Assembly: GCA_963700395.1 (NCBI GenBank)
Contig: CAVOXI010000001.1
Span: 1,116,001-1,180,000, forward strand
Length of the DNA stretch: 64,000 nucleotides
From: Prado023 sp963700395
Lineage (GTDB): Bacteria > Actinomycetota > Actinomycetes > S36-B12 > CAIYMF01
Reading direction: 5' to 3'
Shown: one piece after another, positions 1 through 8,168 of the stretch
Numbering within the stretch: the stretch's first letter is position 1
How the letters are laid out: each line of letters begins with the position of its first letter
Notes under the pieces: generated by a model
What the model was told of the DNA's origin: nothing
The model's input: the letters and a program-made list of their open reading frames with translations, nothing else
The model's database searches: none
Made by a program: the position numbers and the translations under genes

Positions 1-840
1 GGCGACGTCACCGGCGGCGTAGATGTCGGGGTCGGAGGACCGGAGGTGCTCGTCGACCTGCACGCCGTTGTCCACGACGAGGCCGGCAGCCTCGGCGAGC
101 GCGGTGTTCGGCGTGATGCCGACACCGGCCACGATCAGGTCCGCCTCGACGAGGGTCCCATCGTCGAGCTCGACACCCGACAGCTGCCCGCCCTGCGACC
201 TGAGCCCGCGGACTGTCACATCGCACCTCAGGTCGACGCCGTGCGCCCGGTGCAGGTCGGCGAACGCGCCGGCGACCTCCCTGCCGAGGACGCGCAGGAG
301 TGGCAGGTCGCCGCGTTCAAGCAGGGTCACCTCGACCCCGGCCTGGCGGGCGGACGCGGCCACCTCCAACCCGATCCACCCGCCCCCGATCAACGCGACC
401 CGGCGGGCCCTGGCGAGATCCGCCTTGAGGAGGTCGGCATCGGCCAGGGTCCGCAGGTAGCGCACGCCGGCGACATCGGAGCCCGGCACATCCAGGCGCC
501 GGGGGCTCGAACCTGTGGCGAGGAGCAGGGCGTCGTAGGGCACGCGAGCACCGTCGGCGAGCATCACCTCGTGGGCCCGGCGATCGACCGACGTCACGCC
601 GACCCCGAGCCGCACGTCGATGTCGTGCTCGACGAACCAGTCGGACGGATGGACGATGAAGCTGTCGCGCGCCTCCGTTCCCTGCAGGTATCCCTTGGAC
701 AGCGGCGGGCGCTCGTAGGGGACCACCGGCTCGTCGCCGATCAGCACCACGGGTCCGTCGAAGCCCTCCGCGCGCAGGGTCTCGGCCGCCTTCACGCCGG
801 CCAGCCCAGCCCCAACGATGACGAACCCCATGGATGCCAT
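1..840 (-). CDS. FAD/NAD(P)-dependent oxidoreductase, ferredoxin reductase type (partial)
   Basis: The reverse frame stays open from the ATG at 840 to the window edge, giving 280 residues without the C terminus. The N terminus reads MASMGFVIVGAGLAGVKAAE, a GxGxxG dinucleotide-binding fold for FAD. Further in come a YERPPLSKGYL motif, the LLLATGS segment, a second GGGWIGLEVA Rossmann motif for NAD(P)H, and near the cut end YAAGDVA. This order is that of the ferredoxin/rubredoxin reductase branch of the pyridine nucleotide-disulfide family, which passes electrons from NAD(P)H to a small redox protein. The start is set by AAGGA five bases upstream; ATG 831 is the alternative. It lies 15 bases after a small gene and is probably cotranscribed with it from the iron-box promoter near 1180. 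The electron acceptor is unknown. Confidence 0.88.
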   Translation of the reverse strand, partial: MASMGFVIVGAGLAGVKAAETLRAEGFDGPVVLIGDEPVVPYERPPLSKGYLQGTEARDSFIVHPSDWFVEHDIDVRLGVGVTSVDRRAHEVMLADGARVPYDALLLATGSSPRRLDVPGSDVAGVRYLRTLADADLLKADLARARRVALIGGGWIGLEVAASARQAGVEVTLLERGDLPLLRVLGREVAGAFADLHRAHGVDLRCDVTVRGLRSQGGQLSGVELDDGTLVEADLIVAGVGITPNTALAEAAGLVVDNGVQVDEHLRSSDPDIYAAGDVA

Positions 841-855
841 CCGCTTCCTTCCCCG

Positions 856-1164
856 TCAGGTCGATGAACGTGCGCCGGAGACCTCCGGCGCCACAACCCC
901 GATGAATGCCAGCGCCTGAGCCTGTGTGGGAAAGGCTGACACGAATCTGAAGCCGTCGTCGCCGTAGACCGCCCACTCGTTGTGGTCGGTCTTGAGCCAC
1001 ACCCGGAACACCTCGTTCCGTCCCCTGATGAGCGCGTGGACCCGGAAGTCGGGGAAGTCCTCCTGGCTGATGTCCTCCACCTTCGTGATCCTGCCGTCGA
1101 GCACGATGACCTCCTCTGCAGCCATCAGGGCGGCGGGCGCCGCCACGTGCGCACGCCGAGGCAC
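856..1164 (-). CDS. Small conserved-looking protein in an iron-box operon
   Basis: I do not recognise a family. The protein is 102 residues from GTG 1164, or 89 from ATG 1125 (MAAEEVIVLDGRITKVEDIS). It is mixed alpha/beta, rich in acidic and aromatic residues, with a WLKTDHNEWAVYGDDGFRF core and no membrane segment or signal peptide. GTG 1164 lies about ten bases after the predicted -10 element, so it could be translated from a nearly leaderless message; ATG 1125 has no clear Shine-Dalgarno sequence. Fifteen bases separate it from the downstream flavoprotein reductase. The shared promoter with a DtxR/IdeR-like box suggests expression in iron limitation. Coding status is supported by position in the operon rather than by homology. 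Confidence 0.6.
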   Translation of the reverse strand: MPRRAHVAAPAALMAAEEVIVLDGRITKVEDISQEDFPDFRVHALIRGRNEVFRVWLKTDHNEWAVYGDDGFRFVSAFPTQAQALAFIGVVAPEVSGARSST

Positions 1165-1172
1165 CTCGCGAT

Positions 1173-1204
1173 TCAGGATAGGCAGACCTAATCCAACGCG
1201 TCAA
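1173..1204 (-). promoter_or_regulatory. Promoter overlapped by a DtxR/IdeR-like iron box
   Basis: On the minus strand TTGACG (1199-1204) and TATCCT (1175-1180) are 18 bases apart. The 19-base stretch 1173-1191 reads TCAGGATAGGCAGACCTAA on the plus strand and matches 14 of the 18 fixed positions of the known iron-repressor palindrome TTAGGTTAGSCTAACCTAA. The box covers the -10 element and half of the spacer, where a bound repressor would block RNA polymerase. This predicts iron-repressed expression of the small gene and the reductase. The match is by eye. Confidence 0.55.
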
Positions 1205-1333
1205 CGGACGGCCAGGTGGGTACCGGAAGGTCGGACTTGTCGATTCCTTGACAGGCACGTGCACGTCGGTTTGACGTAGGGACGTGGACACTCGACATCA
1301 CCATCGGTGCACCGCCAACAGCGAAGGATGATC

Positions 1334-1737
1334 ATGTCGATCCACTCCCCCTCAAGAAGCCGCGCGAGGCTCAAGGGCGCACTTGCCACGACCACCATCG
1401 CCGCGGTCCTCGTGGTGCGCAGGGATGCTCGCCGCTCCGGCGCGCAGGCCACCTCGCCCCGTGCGGAGCAGCGCTGTCGCCGACGGCGGTGGTCGTTGCC
1501 AAGTCCTACAGCAAGGCCACCGTCGCCAAGCATCACACCGCCTCCAACTGCTGGACGATCGTCGACGGAAAGGTCTACAACCTGACCAAGTGGGTCGCCA
1601 AGCATCCAGGTGGGCGCAAGCGGATCATCCGCATGTGCGGCAAGGACGCCAGCGCCGCCTTCCACAGCGAGCACAGCAGCGGGAGCCGCGCGGGCAGTGT
1701 CGTCCTGAAGCGCTACCAGATCGGCACTGTCAAGTAG
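1334..1737 (+). CDS. Secreted cytochrome b5-like heme protein, signal peptide out of frame
   Basis: The C-terminal 80 residues form a cytochrome b5-like heme domain: TASNCWTIVDGKVYNLTKW, then HPGG with the first heme-ligand histidine, MCGKDAS, and a second candidate ligand in FHSEH. This domain is open as one frame from 1489. Upstream, ATG 1334 has AAGGA five bases before it and opens with a basic stretch followed by GALATTTIAAVLVV, a typical signal-peptide core. It continues as AGMLAAPA in one frame and AQATSP in another before joining the b5 frame near 1480. At least two frame changes between about 1418 and 1485 therefore separate leader and domain. Indel errors in GC-rich sequence are as likely as gene decay. 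The intact product would be an exported electron carrier. A second b5 domain occurs at 41.7 kb. Confidence 0.72.
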
Positions 1738-1774
1738 CGGCTCGGCACCGTCACGCAGCTGCGCCGGGGGTGAA

Positions 1775-1780
1775 TACCCT
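1775..1780 (+). promoter_or_regulatory. -10 element for a probable leaderless start
   Basis: TACCCT lies six bases before GTG 1787. A transcript would begin at or next to the start codon of the YqeY-like gene. No good -35 hexamer is visible. Confidence 0.4.
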
Positions 1781-2272
1781 GTGGTCGTGAGCGCGATCCG
1801 CGGGGCCCTCTCTGCCGAGCTGGCCTCGGCGATGCGACGCCGGGACAGCGCCGTCGTATCCGCGGTGCGAAACGCCTTGTCAGCGGTCGCGAACGCAGAG
1901 GCATCGGAACCGGACGAGCCGTTGCCGGCCGCTGTCCCGGTCAGCCAGCACTTCGCGGGCGCGACGCCCGGACTCGGTGCGACCGAGGTCGCGCGCATCG
2001 AGCTCTCAGACGAGCAGGTCCTCGAGCTGGTCGCCCACGAGCGAGCCGACCTGCTCGCGCACGCCGAGCGGCTCACCCGCCTGTGCCGGCGCGACGAGGC
2101 CGACTCCGCCCGGCGGGCTGCCGGCGTCCTGGCAGCGGCCATGTCCCGGGCCATGCCGGCCACGCCGGGCACTGATTCGACGGGGGGGCGCGGACGGCAC
2201 GGACTCGTGACCCCGGTCGTGGCGATGGCGTCCCGCTCGGCGCTGGCCCTCCTCACCCGCCGATGGGGCTGA
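1781..2272 (+). CDS. YqeY-like (GatB/YqeY superfamily) protein
   Basis: The 163-residue product opens with a helical segment around IRGALSAELASAMRRRD and AVRNALSAVANAEA. It continues with ELSDEQVLELVAHERADLLAHAERL and CRRDEADSARRAAGVLAA. This layout is that of YqeY proteins, which resemble the tRNA-binding tail of GatB. The family's role is unsettled, although some members are thought to touch tRNA-dependent amidation. The last 35 residues are low in similarity and basic. Two GTG starts, 1781 and 1787, are possible; 1787 fits a leaderless message from the -10 box at 1775-1780. A strong hairpin follows the gene. Confidence 0.7.
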   Translation: MVVSAIRGALSAELASAMRRRDSAVVSAVRNALSAVANAEASEPDEPLPAAVPVSQHFAGATPGLGATEVARIELSDEQVLELVAHERADLLAHAERLTRLCRRDEADSARRAAGVLAAAMSRAMPATPGTDSTGGRGRHGLVTPVVAMASRSALALLTRRWG

Positions 2273-2343
2273 CTCGACGGCCGCAGTGGTGGATGATGGG
2301 TCCAGCCCTGCCTGACCGCCCATCTAGCGGTCGGTTCGGTCAG

Positions 2344-2375
2344 CCCCCCGGCGGTCCACCACGACTACCGGGGGG
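2344..2375 (+). terminator. Hairpin terminator after the YqeY-like gene
   Basis: CCCCCCGG (2344-2351) and CCGGGGGG (2368-2375) form a perfect 8-bp stem with a 16-base loop, followed by CGCTCTTGCG. It ends the previous unit before the PHP gene starts at 2423. There is no long U tract, as is common in high-GC actinobacteria. Confidence 0.55.
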
Positions 2376-2409
2376 CGCTCTTGCGTTCGAGACCCGAAGG
2401 CCACCGACG

Positions 2410-2415
2410 TAGTCT
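2410..2415 (+). promoter_or_regulatory. -10 element for a probable leaderless start
   Basis: TAGTCT lies seven bases before ATG 2423 of the PHP gene, and no Shine-Dalgarno sequence intervenes. Confidence 0.4.
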
Positions 2416-2422
2416 CGACGGC

Positions 2423-3437
2423 ATGGATCCGGTCGGTGCACTCAAGCGGATCGCGTTCCTCCTGGAGCGCCAGCAGGCTGAGACCTACAGGGTCCGGGCC
2501 TATCGCCGGGCGGCGTGGCGGCTCGAGGGCCTGCCCCCCGAGGAGCTCCGGCGCCGGATCGACACGTCGACCCTGACCGAACTGGCCGATGTCGGCCCGA
2601 AGACCGCCGCCGTCGCGATGTCGGCGGCCGCCGGCACCGTGCCCGACGAGCTGGAATCGTCTCGAACAGGCTGCGCGGGGCCCGCTCGCCCCGGGTGGTG
2701 AGCAGGTGCGGGCACTGCTGCGCGGCGACCTGCACACGCACTCGGACTGGTCCGACGGCGGCAGCCCGATCGCCGAGATGGCCCACGCCGCGATCGAGTG
2801 CGGTCACTCGTACATCGCCCTGACCGACCACTCCCCCCGGTTGACGGTGGCCAACGGGCTGACCGCCGAGCGGCTGCGCGAGCAGCTCGGCGTGGTTCGC
2901 CAGTTGAACGAGGAGCTCGCGCCCTTCCGGATCCTGACCGGCATCGAGGTCGACATCCTGGACGACGGCTCCCTGGACCAGCAGGACGAGCTGCTCGACC
3001 AGCTCGACATCGTCGTGGGCAGCGTCCACTCGAAGCTGCGGATGGACTCCCGGGCGATGACCCGGAGGATGGTCGCCGCCGTGGCCAACCCACGCATGGA
3101 CATCCTCGGGCACTGCACGGGGCGGCTGGTGCGCGGCGAACGCGGCACCCGACCCGAGTCCCAGTTCGACGCCGACCTGGTCTTCGAGGCGTGCCGGCAG
3201 TTCGGCGTGGCCGTCGAGATCAACTCCCGTCCCGAGCGGCGCGACCCGCCCACCCGGCTGCTGAGCCTTGCCGAGGAAGTGGGCTGCCTGTTCGCGATCG
3301 ACACCGATGCCCATGCCCCCGGGCAGCTGGACTTCCTCGACCACGGCTGCGCCCGCGCCCAGCAGCTCCCCCTCGCACCCGAACGGATCGTCAACACCCT
3401 GCCCGTCGACGCACTGCTCGAATGGGCGTCCGGGTGA
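2423..3437 (+). pseudogene. PHP-domain phosphoesterase with PolX-like N-terminal domain, one frameshift
   Basis: The first frame gives MDPVGALKRIAFLLERQQAE, then RVRAYRRAAWRLEG and LTELADVGPKTAAVAM. This is a helix-hairpin-helix region like the N terminus of family X DNA polymerases. It runs into a stop at 2699. From about 2653 the next frame continues with RLEQAARGPLAP and then the PHP domain. That domain has LHTHSDWSDGG with metal-binding histidines, ALTDHS, GIEVDILDDG, VGSVHSKL, DILGHCTG and AIDTDAH. All metal-ligand motifs of the family are present, so the fold is complete apart from the shift. Removing one G in CTGGAAT restores one frame of about 337 residues. PHP domains are metal-dependent phosphoesterases; the substrate is unknown. 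The break may be a sequencing error. Confidence 0.8.
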
Positions 3438-3492
3438 CCGACGCGGAGTAGCCTGCGAGCACGAGGCACCGTGCCCGGGAAAGGTGCTGGCG

Positions 3493-5319
3493 ATGAGATG
3501 CCCGCGATGCACTGTCGCCGACCTTGACCCCACCCGGCATGACGAGGCAGGGATGGTCACCTGCCAGTGCGGGCACCGTGCGTACTCCGGCTACATCGCC
3601 GAGGCCGACTCACTTGCCGCCCGCTCGTCCTGGCTCGCCGATCGGGTGATGGCCGGGGATCCCGCGCCCGATCCGGGGCTCCAGCACGCCTACGCGATCT
3701 GGGCCCCGCCCGGCGCTGCAGCCACCAGCGCGCCTCCCGCGACGTACCTGGTCCCCCAACCCCCTGCACGCCAAGCAGCCCCGAGCGCGCAGACGCTCCT
3801 GCTCGGCGTCGGCGCCCTGCTCCTGGTGATCGCCGGTGCGGTGTTCGCCGCGGTCGTCTGGGAGCGCCTCGGGGCGTTCGGGCAGGTCGCACTCATGCTG
3901 GCCGCGACCCTCGGTGTCGGCGCCCTGTCGATCCGCCTGCGCACGACCCTGTCGGGAACGGCTGAGTCCCTGGCGGTGGTCGCCGCCGGGCTCGCCGTCG
4001 TCGACCTCATCGCTGCCCCTCTGCTCGGTCTCCTCCCGGAGCACTGGGTGACCGACCCCACGCTCTACCCCGCGGTCGCCATCGGACTGCTCGGGGTTGC
4101 CCTGCTCCTGCTGCACGTGCGATTCGGGCTGCGCGCGTGGAGCTGGCTGGGGTGGAGCGCCCTGCTGGTCGCGTCCGCCTTCGTGGTCGCCGCGGTGGGC
4201 AGCGCGAAGGACTCCCCAACGTGGGCAGCCGCAGCCATCACCGTGCCCGCACTCACCAGCATCGCGATGCTCTGGACCTCCGAGCATGCGGGTCGCTTGA
4301 ACCCCCAGCGGACCGAGCTGCGAGCAGTGGGCTACGTCGGCCTGTTCCTCAGCGCAGCAGCGACCGCCTCAGCCGCCCTGAGCCGCGAATCCCTGCCCGG
4401 TGCCATCGTCACCACGGCCACCTCGGCCCTGGCTGTCGCGCTCTGGGCCGGAACCGAGCGGGATGAGGAGCCCTCGCGCCTGCTGCCGATCGGGGCCTCG
4501 GCACTGGCAGGGGTCACCGTGGCCCTCGTGCTCGCCCTGCCCATCGAGCCCCAGCCCGTCTGGCTGGCCGCTGCCGCCGCCCTTGCCGGGCTGACCCTCG
4601 GCATGGTCATCTGGGTGCTCCGCGCCGATCCGCTGCTCGCGATCGTCGGCGCGTGCTCCGTCTGGATCCCGTGGGCCGCAACCCGGATGGAGACGGGATC
4701 GTACGCGCAGGACACGGACCTCGTCAGCAGCCAGCTGTCGCTGCTGGCGCTGCTCGTCGCAGTGATGGCGTACGTCGTCGCGTGGTGGCTGCCGTTCGCT
4801 GGGTGGGTCGGGGCCACGCTGGGCGCCGCGGCCATGTTCGCCGCCCCGATCGAGTGGCCCGACCCCATCGAGGCCCACACCCTGGTCCTCGCCGCCCTCC
4901 TGCTCCTCGCAGGCGTGCTGTGGCGGCGTCGAGGGCCGACATCGTCGTTGCAGTGGTTGGGGCCGGCCGTCGCCATGGCGCTCATCCCGTCGGCACTGGC
5001 CACCTGGGCCGCCCCGTGGGCCCTCGACGTGAGCGATCTCGGCACCACGTGGCACTTCGCGCGTCTCGCCGCGGTGCTCGGTTGCTGCGTGGCCGCCATG
5101 GTGCTCGGGGCGCGGCTGCACCTGGGGGGCCTGCTCATCCCGGCTTCCCTCGCCCTGGCCATCACCGCGTTCGCGCAGGTCTGGAGCGGCCTGTCCAACC
5201 TGCCCCGGTGGGTCGGCCTGGGCATCGCCGGCACACTGCTCGTCGTGGCCGGCGCCCGGATCGAGTGGCTGCGCCGCGAGGGTCGGCGCGCGGTCACCTG
5301 GATGGAGGGCCTGAGTTGA
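3493..5319 (+). CDS. Zinc-ribbon polytopic membrane protein of unknown function
   Basis: The product is 608 residues. It opens with MRCPRCT and then CQCGHRAYSGYI, a four-cysteine zinc ribbon within the first 35 residues. A linker rich in Ala and Pro follows, to about residue 95. The rest is almost entirely hydrophobic segments, around fifteen or more, such as LLLGVGALLLVIAGAVFAAVV and LVLAALLLLAGVLWRR. ATG 3493 is chosen because GGGAAAGG stands 7 to 15 bases upstream and the cysteine pair starts immediately after it. Cytosolic ribbon plus many membrane helices is seen in uncharacterised actinobacterial membrane proteins. No transporter or enzyme signature is visible. It starts 55 bases after the PHP gene. 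Confidence 0.7.
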   Translation: MRCPRCTVADLDPTRHDEAGMVTCQCGHRAYSGYIAEADSLAARSSWLADRVMAGDPAPDPGLQHAYAIWAPPGAAATSAPPATYLVPQPPARQAAPSAQTLLLGVGALLLVIAGAVFAAVVWERLGAFGQVALMLAATLGVGALSIRLRTTLSGTAESLAVVAAGLAVVDLIAAPLLGLLPEHWVTDPTLYPAVAIGLLGVALLLLHVRFGLRAWSWLGWSALLVASAFVVAAVGSAKDSPTWAAAAITVPALTSIAMLWTSEHAGRLNPQRTELRAVGYVGLFLSAAATASAALSRESLPGAIVTTATSALAVALWAGTERDEEPSRLLPIGASALAGVTVALVLALPIEPQPVWLAAAAALAGLTLGMVIWVLRADPLLAIVGACSVWIPWAATRMETGSYAQDTDLVSSQLSLLALLVAVMAYVVAWWLPFAGWVGATLGAAAMFAAPIEWPDPIEAHTLVLAALLLLAGVLWRRRGPTSSLQWLGPAVAMALIPSALATWAAPWALDVSDLGTTWHFARLAAVLGCCVAAMVLGARLHLGGLLIPASLALAITAFAQVWSGLSNLPRWVGLGIAGTLLVVAGARIEWLRREGRRAVTWMEGLS

Positions 5320-5460
5320 CCACGCATCCCACGAACCCCGCGAACCCCGAATCACGCAGGGACACGGCGAGGTGCTCCCGGAGGGTAGGTGATCCTGCCC
5401 AGCGTCAGGCCCGCAGGTGCGGCACACTGGACATGGATCTGTGCCCTGGAGGGAGTGGTG

Positions 5461-7617
5461 GTGACTCAACGCACGCCTGAGATGCTCGTGGTCCTCGACT
5501 CCGACCCCAACAGCCTTGCGCCCCTGAGCATCGCGCAGCGGTACGCAACGGGCACGGTGCTGCTGAGTTCGTGGACAGCCGACCCGCTCGAGATCTCCGC
5601 TGTGGTCCAGAGCACGGCCACATCAGAGCCCACGATCTCCGAGGCCCTGCAGGTGGCCGCCCAGCGCGGGATGCCGTGGGTCGGGATCCGCCGCAACTTC
5701 GCTGCGCCCGAACAGCTGCTCACCGACCTCCTGATCGCGACAGCCCGGCACAGCGACCAGGTGGTCCCCGGCTTCGCCGTCTTCCTCGCCGACGGTCACC
5801 CAGCGCCGTTCCGGCACATCCTGGCCATCGTCGACCGCAGTGACGGGCCCATCTCCGGGCTGCTCGCCTACGCGGCTGTCGCCGTGGCCTCCACCGCCGG
5901 GGCCCAGCTGGACATCCTCGTGATCGGCGATGTCGGGGAGAACCCGCACACCGAGGAGGAGCTCGACACCCTGGTCATCAGCCGGGAGCAGGAGCTCTAC
6001 GACTCAGCGGTCGAGCGCGCGCGCCGTGAGCAGCTGCCAGTCACCTGGATCACCGCTGCATCCGTGGGCAACCTCTGGCAGGTCGTCTCCGACCAGTTCA
6101 GCCAGCATGACTACGACCTCGTGATCGACGACCTCGGTGATGTGTCCCTGACTCGAGTGGGCCTGAAGGACTCCGTCCACGGCACCCTGGCCGACGGCGC
6201 GGCGGGCGAGATCCCCCTGAAGCTCCTGACCCAGACCACGGTGCCCCTCCTGCTGGTCATGGACGAGATCCGCCTGGGCCTCGCCTCGCCCTCCCTGCTC
6301 AAGGCCGGCGCCATGGCGGCCATCGCCCTGGGAATGGTCGCAGCGCCGGTGGCAGCAGCTGCCGCGTCCCCCAGGCCCGTCACGTCGACCACGGACCACC
6401 TCGACCCGGTGGAGGACCTGATCGCCGACCTTGAGTCGGCGCTGCAGAGTCCCGAGGAGGTGGAAGCCGAGCTGCGCAGGGGGGAGGAAGCCGCCGCAGC
6501 CGATCGTGGCGGTGCGGGTGAGGGCGCACGCGCCGAGGCCGAGCAGGTCGTCCCGACGCCCTCCGCCTACGCCCCCCAAGCCGCCGCGGTGCCCTCCGGC
6601 ACCGAGGAGTCATCTGCCGCTGCGCAGTCGCAGAGCCAGTCCGAGGACAAGGCCAGCTCCGCGCCCGAACCTCCCACCCCGCCCGAGCCTCCCACCGCCC
6701 CCGAACCTCCCAAGGCGCCCAAGGCACCCAAGGGCGGAGCCACCCCCAGCCAGGTGGCCAAGGCGCAGGCCAAGGCAGCCAAGGCCAAGGCCGCGTACGA
6801 GAAGGACAAGGCACAGAAGGCGAAGACCAAGGAGGCCGTGGCCGAGGCTGAGGCAGCCCACGCCGAGGCAGAAGCAGCAGCGACGGTCGCACTGGCCGAC
6901 CTCGAGGCAGCCACGACATCGCACGCCGAGGCTGCCAACCACGCCGCCGCCACAGAGGCATCGACCACCGGGCTGACCGCGCTCCTGCCGGGGGCCCCCA
7001 CGCAGGAGGAGGTCGCCGCAGCTGCGCTGGTCGAGCAGACCGCTGCGGAACGCCTCTCAGCCGCGGTCGCCTTCGGCGAGGAGTCACTGGCGGCCCTTGA
7101 CTCGGCGGGCCAGACGCTGGCCGAGGAGCAGGCCGCGCTGGAGCAGCGCACCGCCGATGCCCTGCAGGCCAAGGCCGACTACGCGCAGTCCAAGGAGAAG
7201 GCCGCGGTCTACAAGGAGAGCCTGGCCGAGACGCGCCAGGCTCCCATGGCCAAGGGAACATACCGGCTCACCGCACGGTTCGCGCAGACCGGCGGCTACT
7301 GGTCATCCGGCGTGCACACCGGCCTGGACTTCGCCGGTGCCGCGGGCGCCAGCGTCATGGCCGCTGCCAGCGGCAAGGTGGTCTCCACCGGATACGAGGG
7401 CGCCTACGGGAACCAGATCGTCATCGACCACGGCGACGGGTTCGAGACCACCTACAACCACCTGTCGGGCATCGATGTCTCGGTCGGTGACAAGGTCTCG
7501 ACCGGGGACCACATCGGCAAGCGCGGATCCACGGGCAACTCGACCGGTCCCCACCTGCACTTCGAGGTGACGAAGAACGGCAAGTTCATCGATCCGGAGG
7601 CCTGGCTCGGCTGGTAG
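5461..7617 (+). CDS. Membrane-anchored M23 peptidase with cytoplasmic stress-protein-like domain
   Basis: The protein has 718 residues and no N-terminal signal peptide. Residues 1-280 are soluble and look like one or two universal-stress-type alpha/beta units: HILAIVDRSDGPISGLLAYA, LDILVIGDVGE, YDLVIDDLGD and TTVPLLLVMDE. One hydrophobic helix follows at about 283-303. Next come an Ala/Glu/Gln-rich stretch, a proline-rich linker near 400-427 (PEPPTPPEPPTAPEPPK) and a long Ala/Lys/Glu coiled coil to about 595. The last 100 residues are an M23/LytM peptidase with HTGLD, YNHLSG and HLHFE, which carry the zinc ligands and catalytic histidine. GTG 5461 has GGAGGG seven bases upstream. The layout predicts an inside sensor joined to an outside peptidoglycan hydrolase. 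The joining of these parts is unusual. Confidence 0.82.
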   Translation: MTQRTPEMLVVLDSDPNSLAPLSIAQRYATGTVLLSSWTADPLEISAVVQSTATSEPTISEALQVAAQRGMPWVGIRRNFAAPEQLLTDLLIATARHSDQVVPGFAVFLADGHPAPFRHILAIVDRSDGPISGLLAYAAVAVASTAGAQLDILVIGDVGENPHTEEELDTLVISREQELYDSAVERARREQLPVTWITAASVGNLWQVVSDQFSQHDYDLVIDDLGDVSLTRVGLKDSVHGTLADGAAGEIPLKLLTQTTVPLLLVMDEIRLGLASPSLLKAGAMAAIALGMVAAPVAAAAASPRPVTSTTDHLDPVEDLIADLESALQSPEEVEAELRRGEEAAAADRGGAGEGARAEAEQVVPTPSAYAPQAAAVPSGTEESSAAAQSQSQSEDKASSAPEPPTPPEPPTAPEPPKAPKAPKGGATPSQVAKAQAKAAKAKAAYEKDKAQKAKTKEAVAEAEAAHAEAEAAATVALADLEAATTSHAEAANHAAATEASTTGLTALLPGAPTQEEVAAAALVEQTAAERLSAAVAFGEESLAALDSAGQTLAEEQAALEQRTADALQAKADYAQSKEKAAVYKESLAETRQAPMAKGTYRLTARFAQTGGYWSSGVHTGLDFAGAAGASVMAAASGKVVSTGYEGAYGNQIVIDHGDGFETTYNHLSGIDVSVGDKVSTGDHIGKRGSTGNSTGPHLHFEVTKNGKFIDPEAWLGW

Positions 7618-7649
7618 TGCACCGACCCGCGGACGGGCCGGCCAGACCC

Positions 7650-7655
7650 TAGGAT
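7650..7655 (+). promoter_or_regulatory. -10 element for a probable leaderless start
   Basis: TAGGAT ends six bases before GTG 7662 of the DUF3592 gene. The AGGA inside it could also be read as a ribosome binding site, so the leaderless reading is not certain. Confidence 0.35.
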
Positions 7656-7661
7656 CGTGAC

Positions 7662-8168
7662 GTGACCACGCTCGTTCTTGGGACCATCACGCTGTTCGCG
7701 GCGGTGGTCCTTGTGGGGGTGGTCTGGTCCCTGGTCTCGGCGATGCGCTCCGAGTCGGCCAATGCCAGGCTCCGGCGCGAGGGTGTGCGGGCCACCGGCA
7801 CCGTGCTGGAGAACACGATGACCTCCACGGTGCAGCGGCGCCTGCTGTTCGCCCCTGTCGTGGAGTTCCGCTCCCGCGACGGCCGCCGTGTCCAGCAGGC
7901 CGCCCAGCAGATGTCGTCCACCTCCTGGCCCCGGGGTGCGACCGTCGAGGTGGCCTACGACCCCAGCGATCCCACGCGCTTCGTCCTCGCCGGACCACCG
8001 GCCCGCGGACACGTGGTCGCCAATGCGTTCATGGGAGTGGTGGTGGTGGGCGTCATGGCGGTGACGCTGGTCCTCACCTACCAGATATGGGACCAGTTCC
8101 GCCACGACAAGGGTGGCGACCCACAGCCCGCCTCGACCCAGTCCGACGTCCTGCCCGTCCCACAGTGA
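7662..8168 (+). CDS. DUF3592-like membrane protein
   Basis: This 168-residue protein has a membrane helix at about 3-25 and another at about 128-148. Between them is a beta-rich soluble domain with EGVRATGTVLE, FAPVVEFRSRDGR and VEVAYDPSDPTRFVL. That core is the DUF3592 pattern found in small bacterial membrane proteins of unknown role. Its stop codon overlaps the ATG of the TetR gene in TGATG at 8166-8170, so the two are translationally coupled and belong to one unit. The second helix is followed by a short charged tail. Confidence 0.75.
   Translation: MTTLVLGTITLFAAVVLVGVVWSLVSAMRSESANARLRREGVRATGTVLENTMTSTVQRRLLFAPVVEFRSRDGRRVQQAAQQMSSTSWPRGATVEVAYDPSDPTRFVLAGPPARGHVVANAFMGVVVVGVMAVTLVLTYQIWDQFRHDKGGDPQPASTQSDVLPVPQ

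Noticed and set aside
317..1291. A minus-strand frame reaching from the reductase to 1291
   Set aside because: It is the wrong frame of the flavoprotein gene. It loses the GxGxxG motif and would run through the iron-box promoter.
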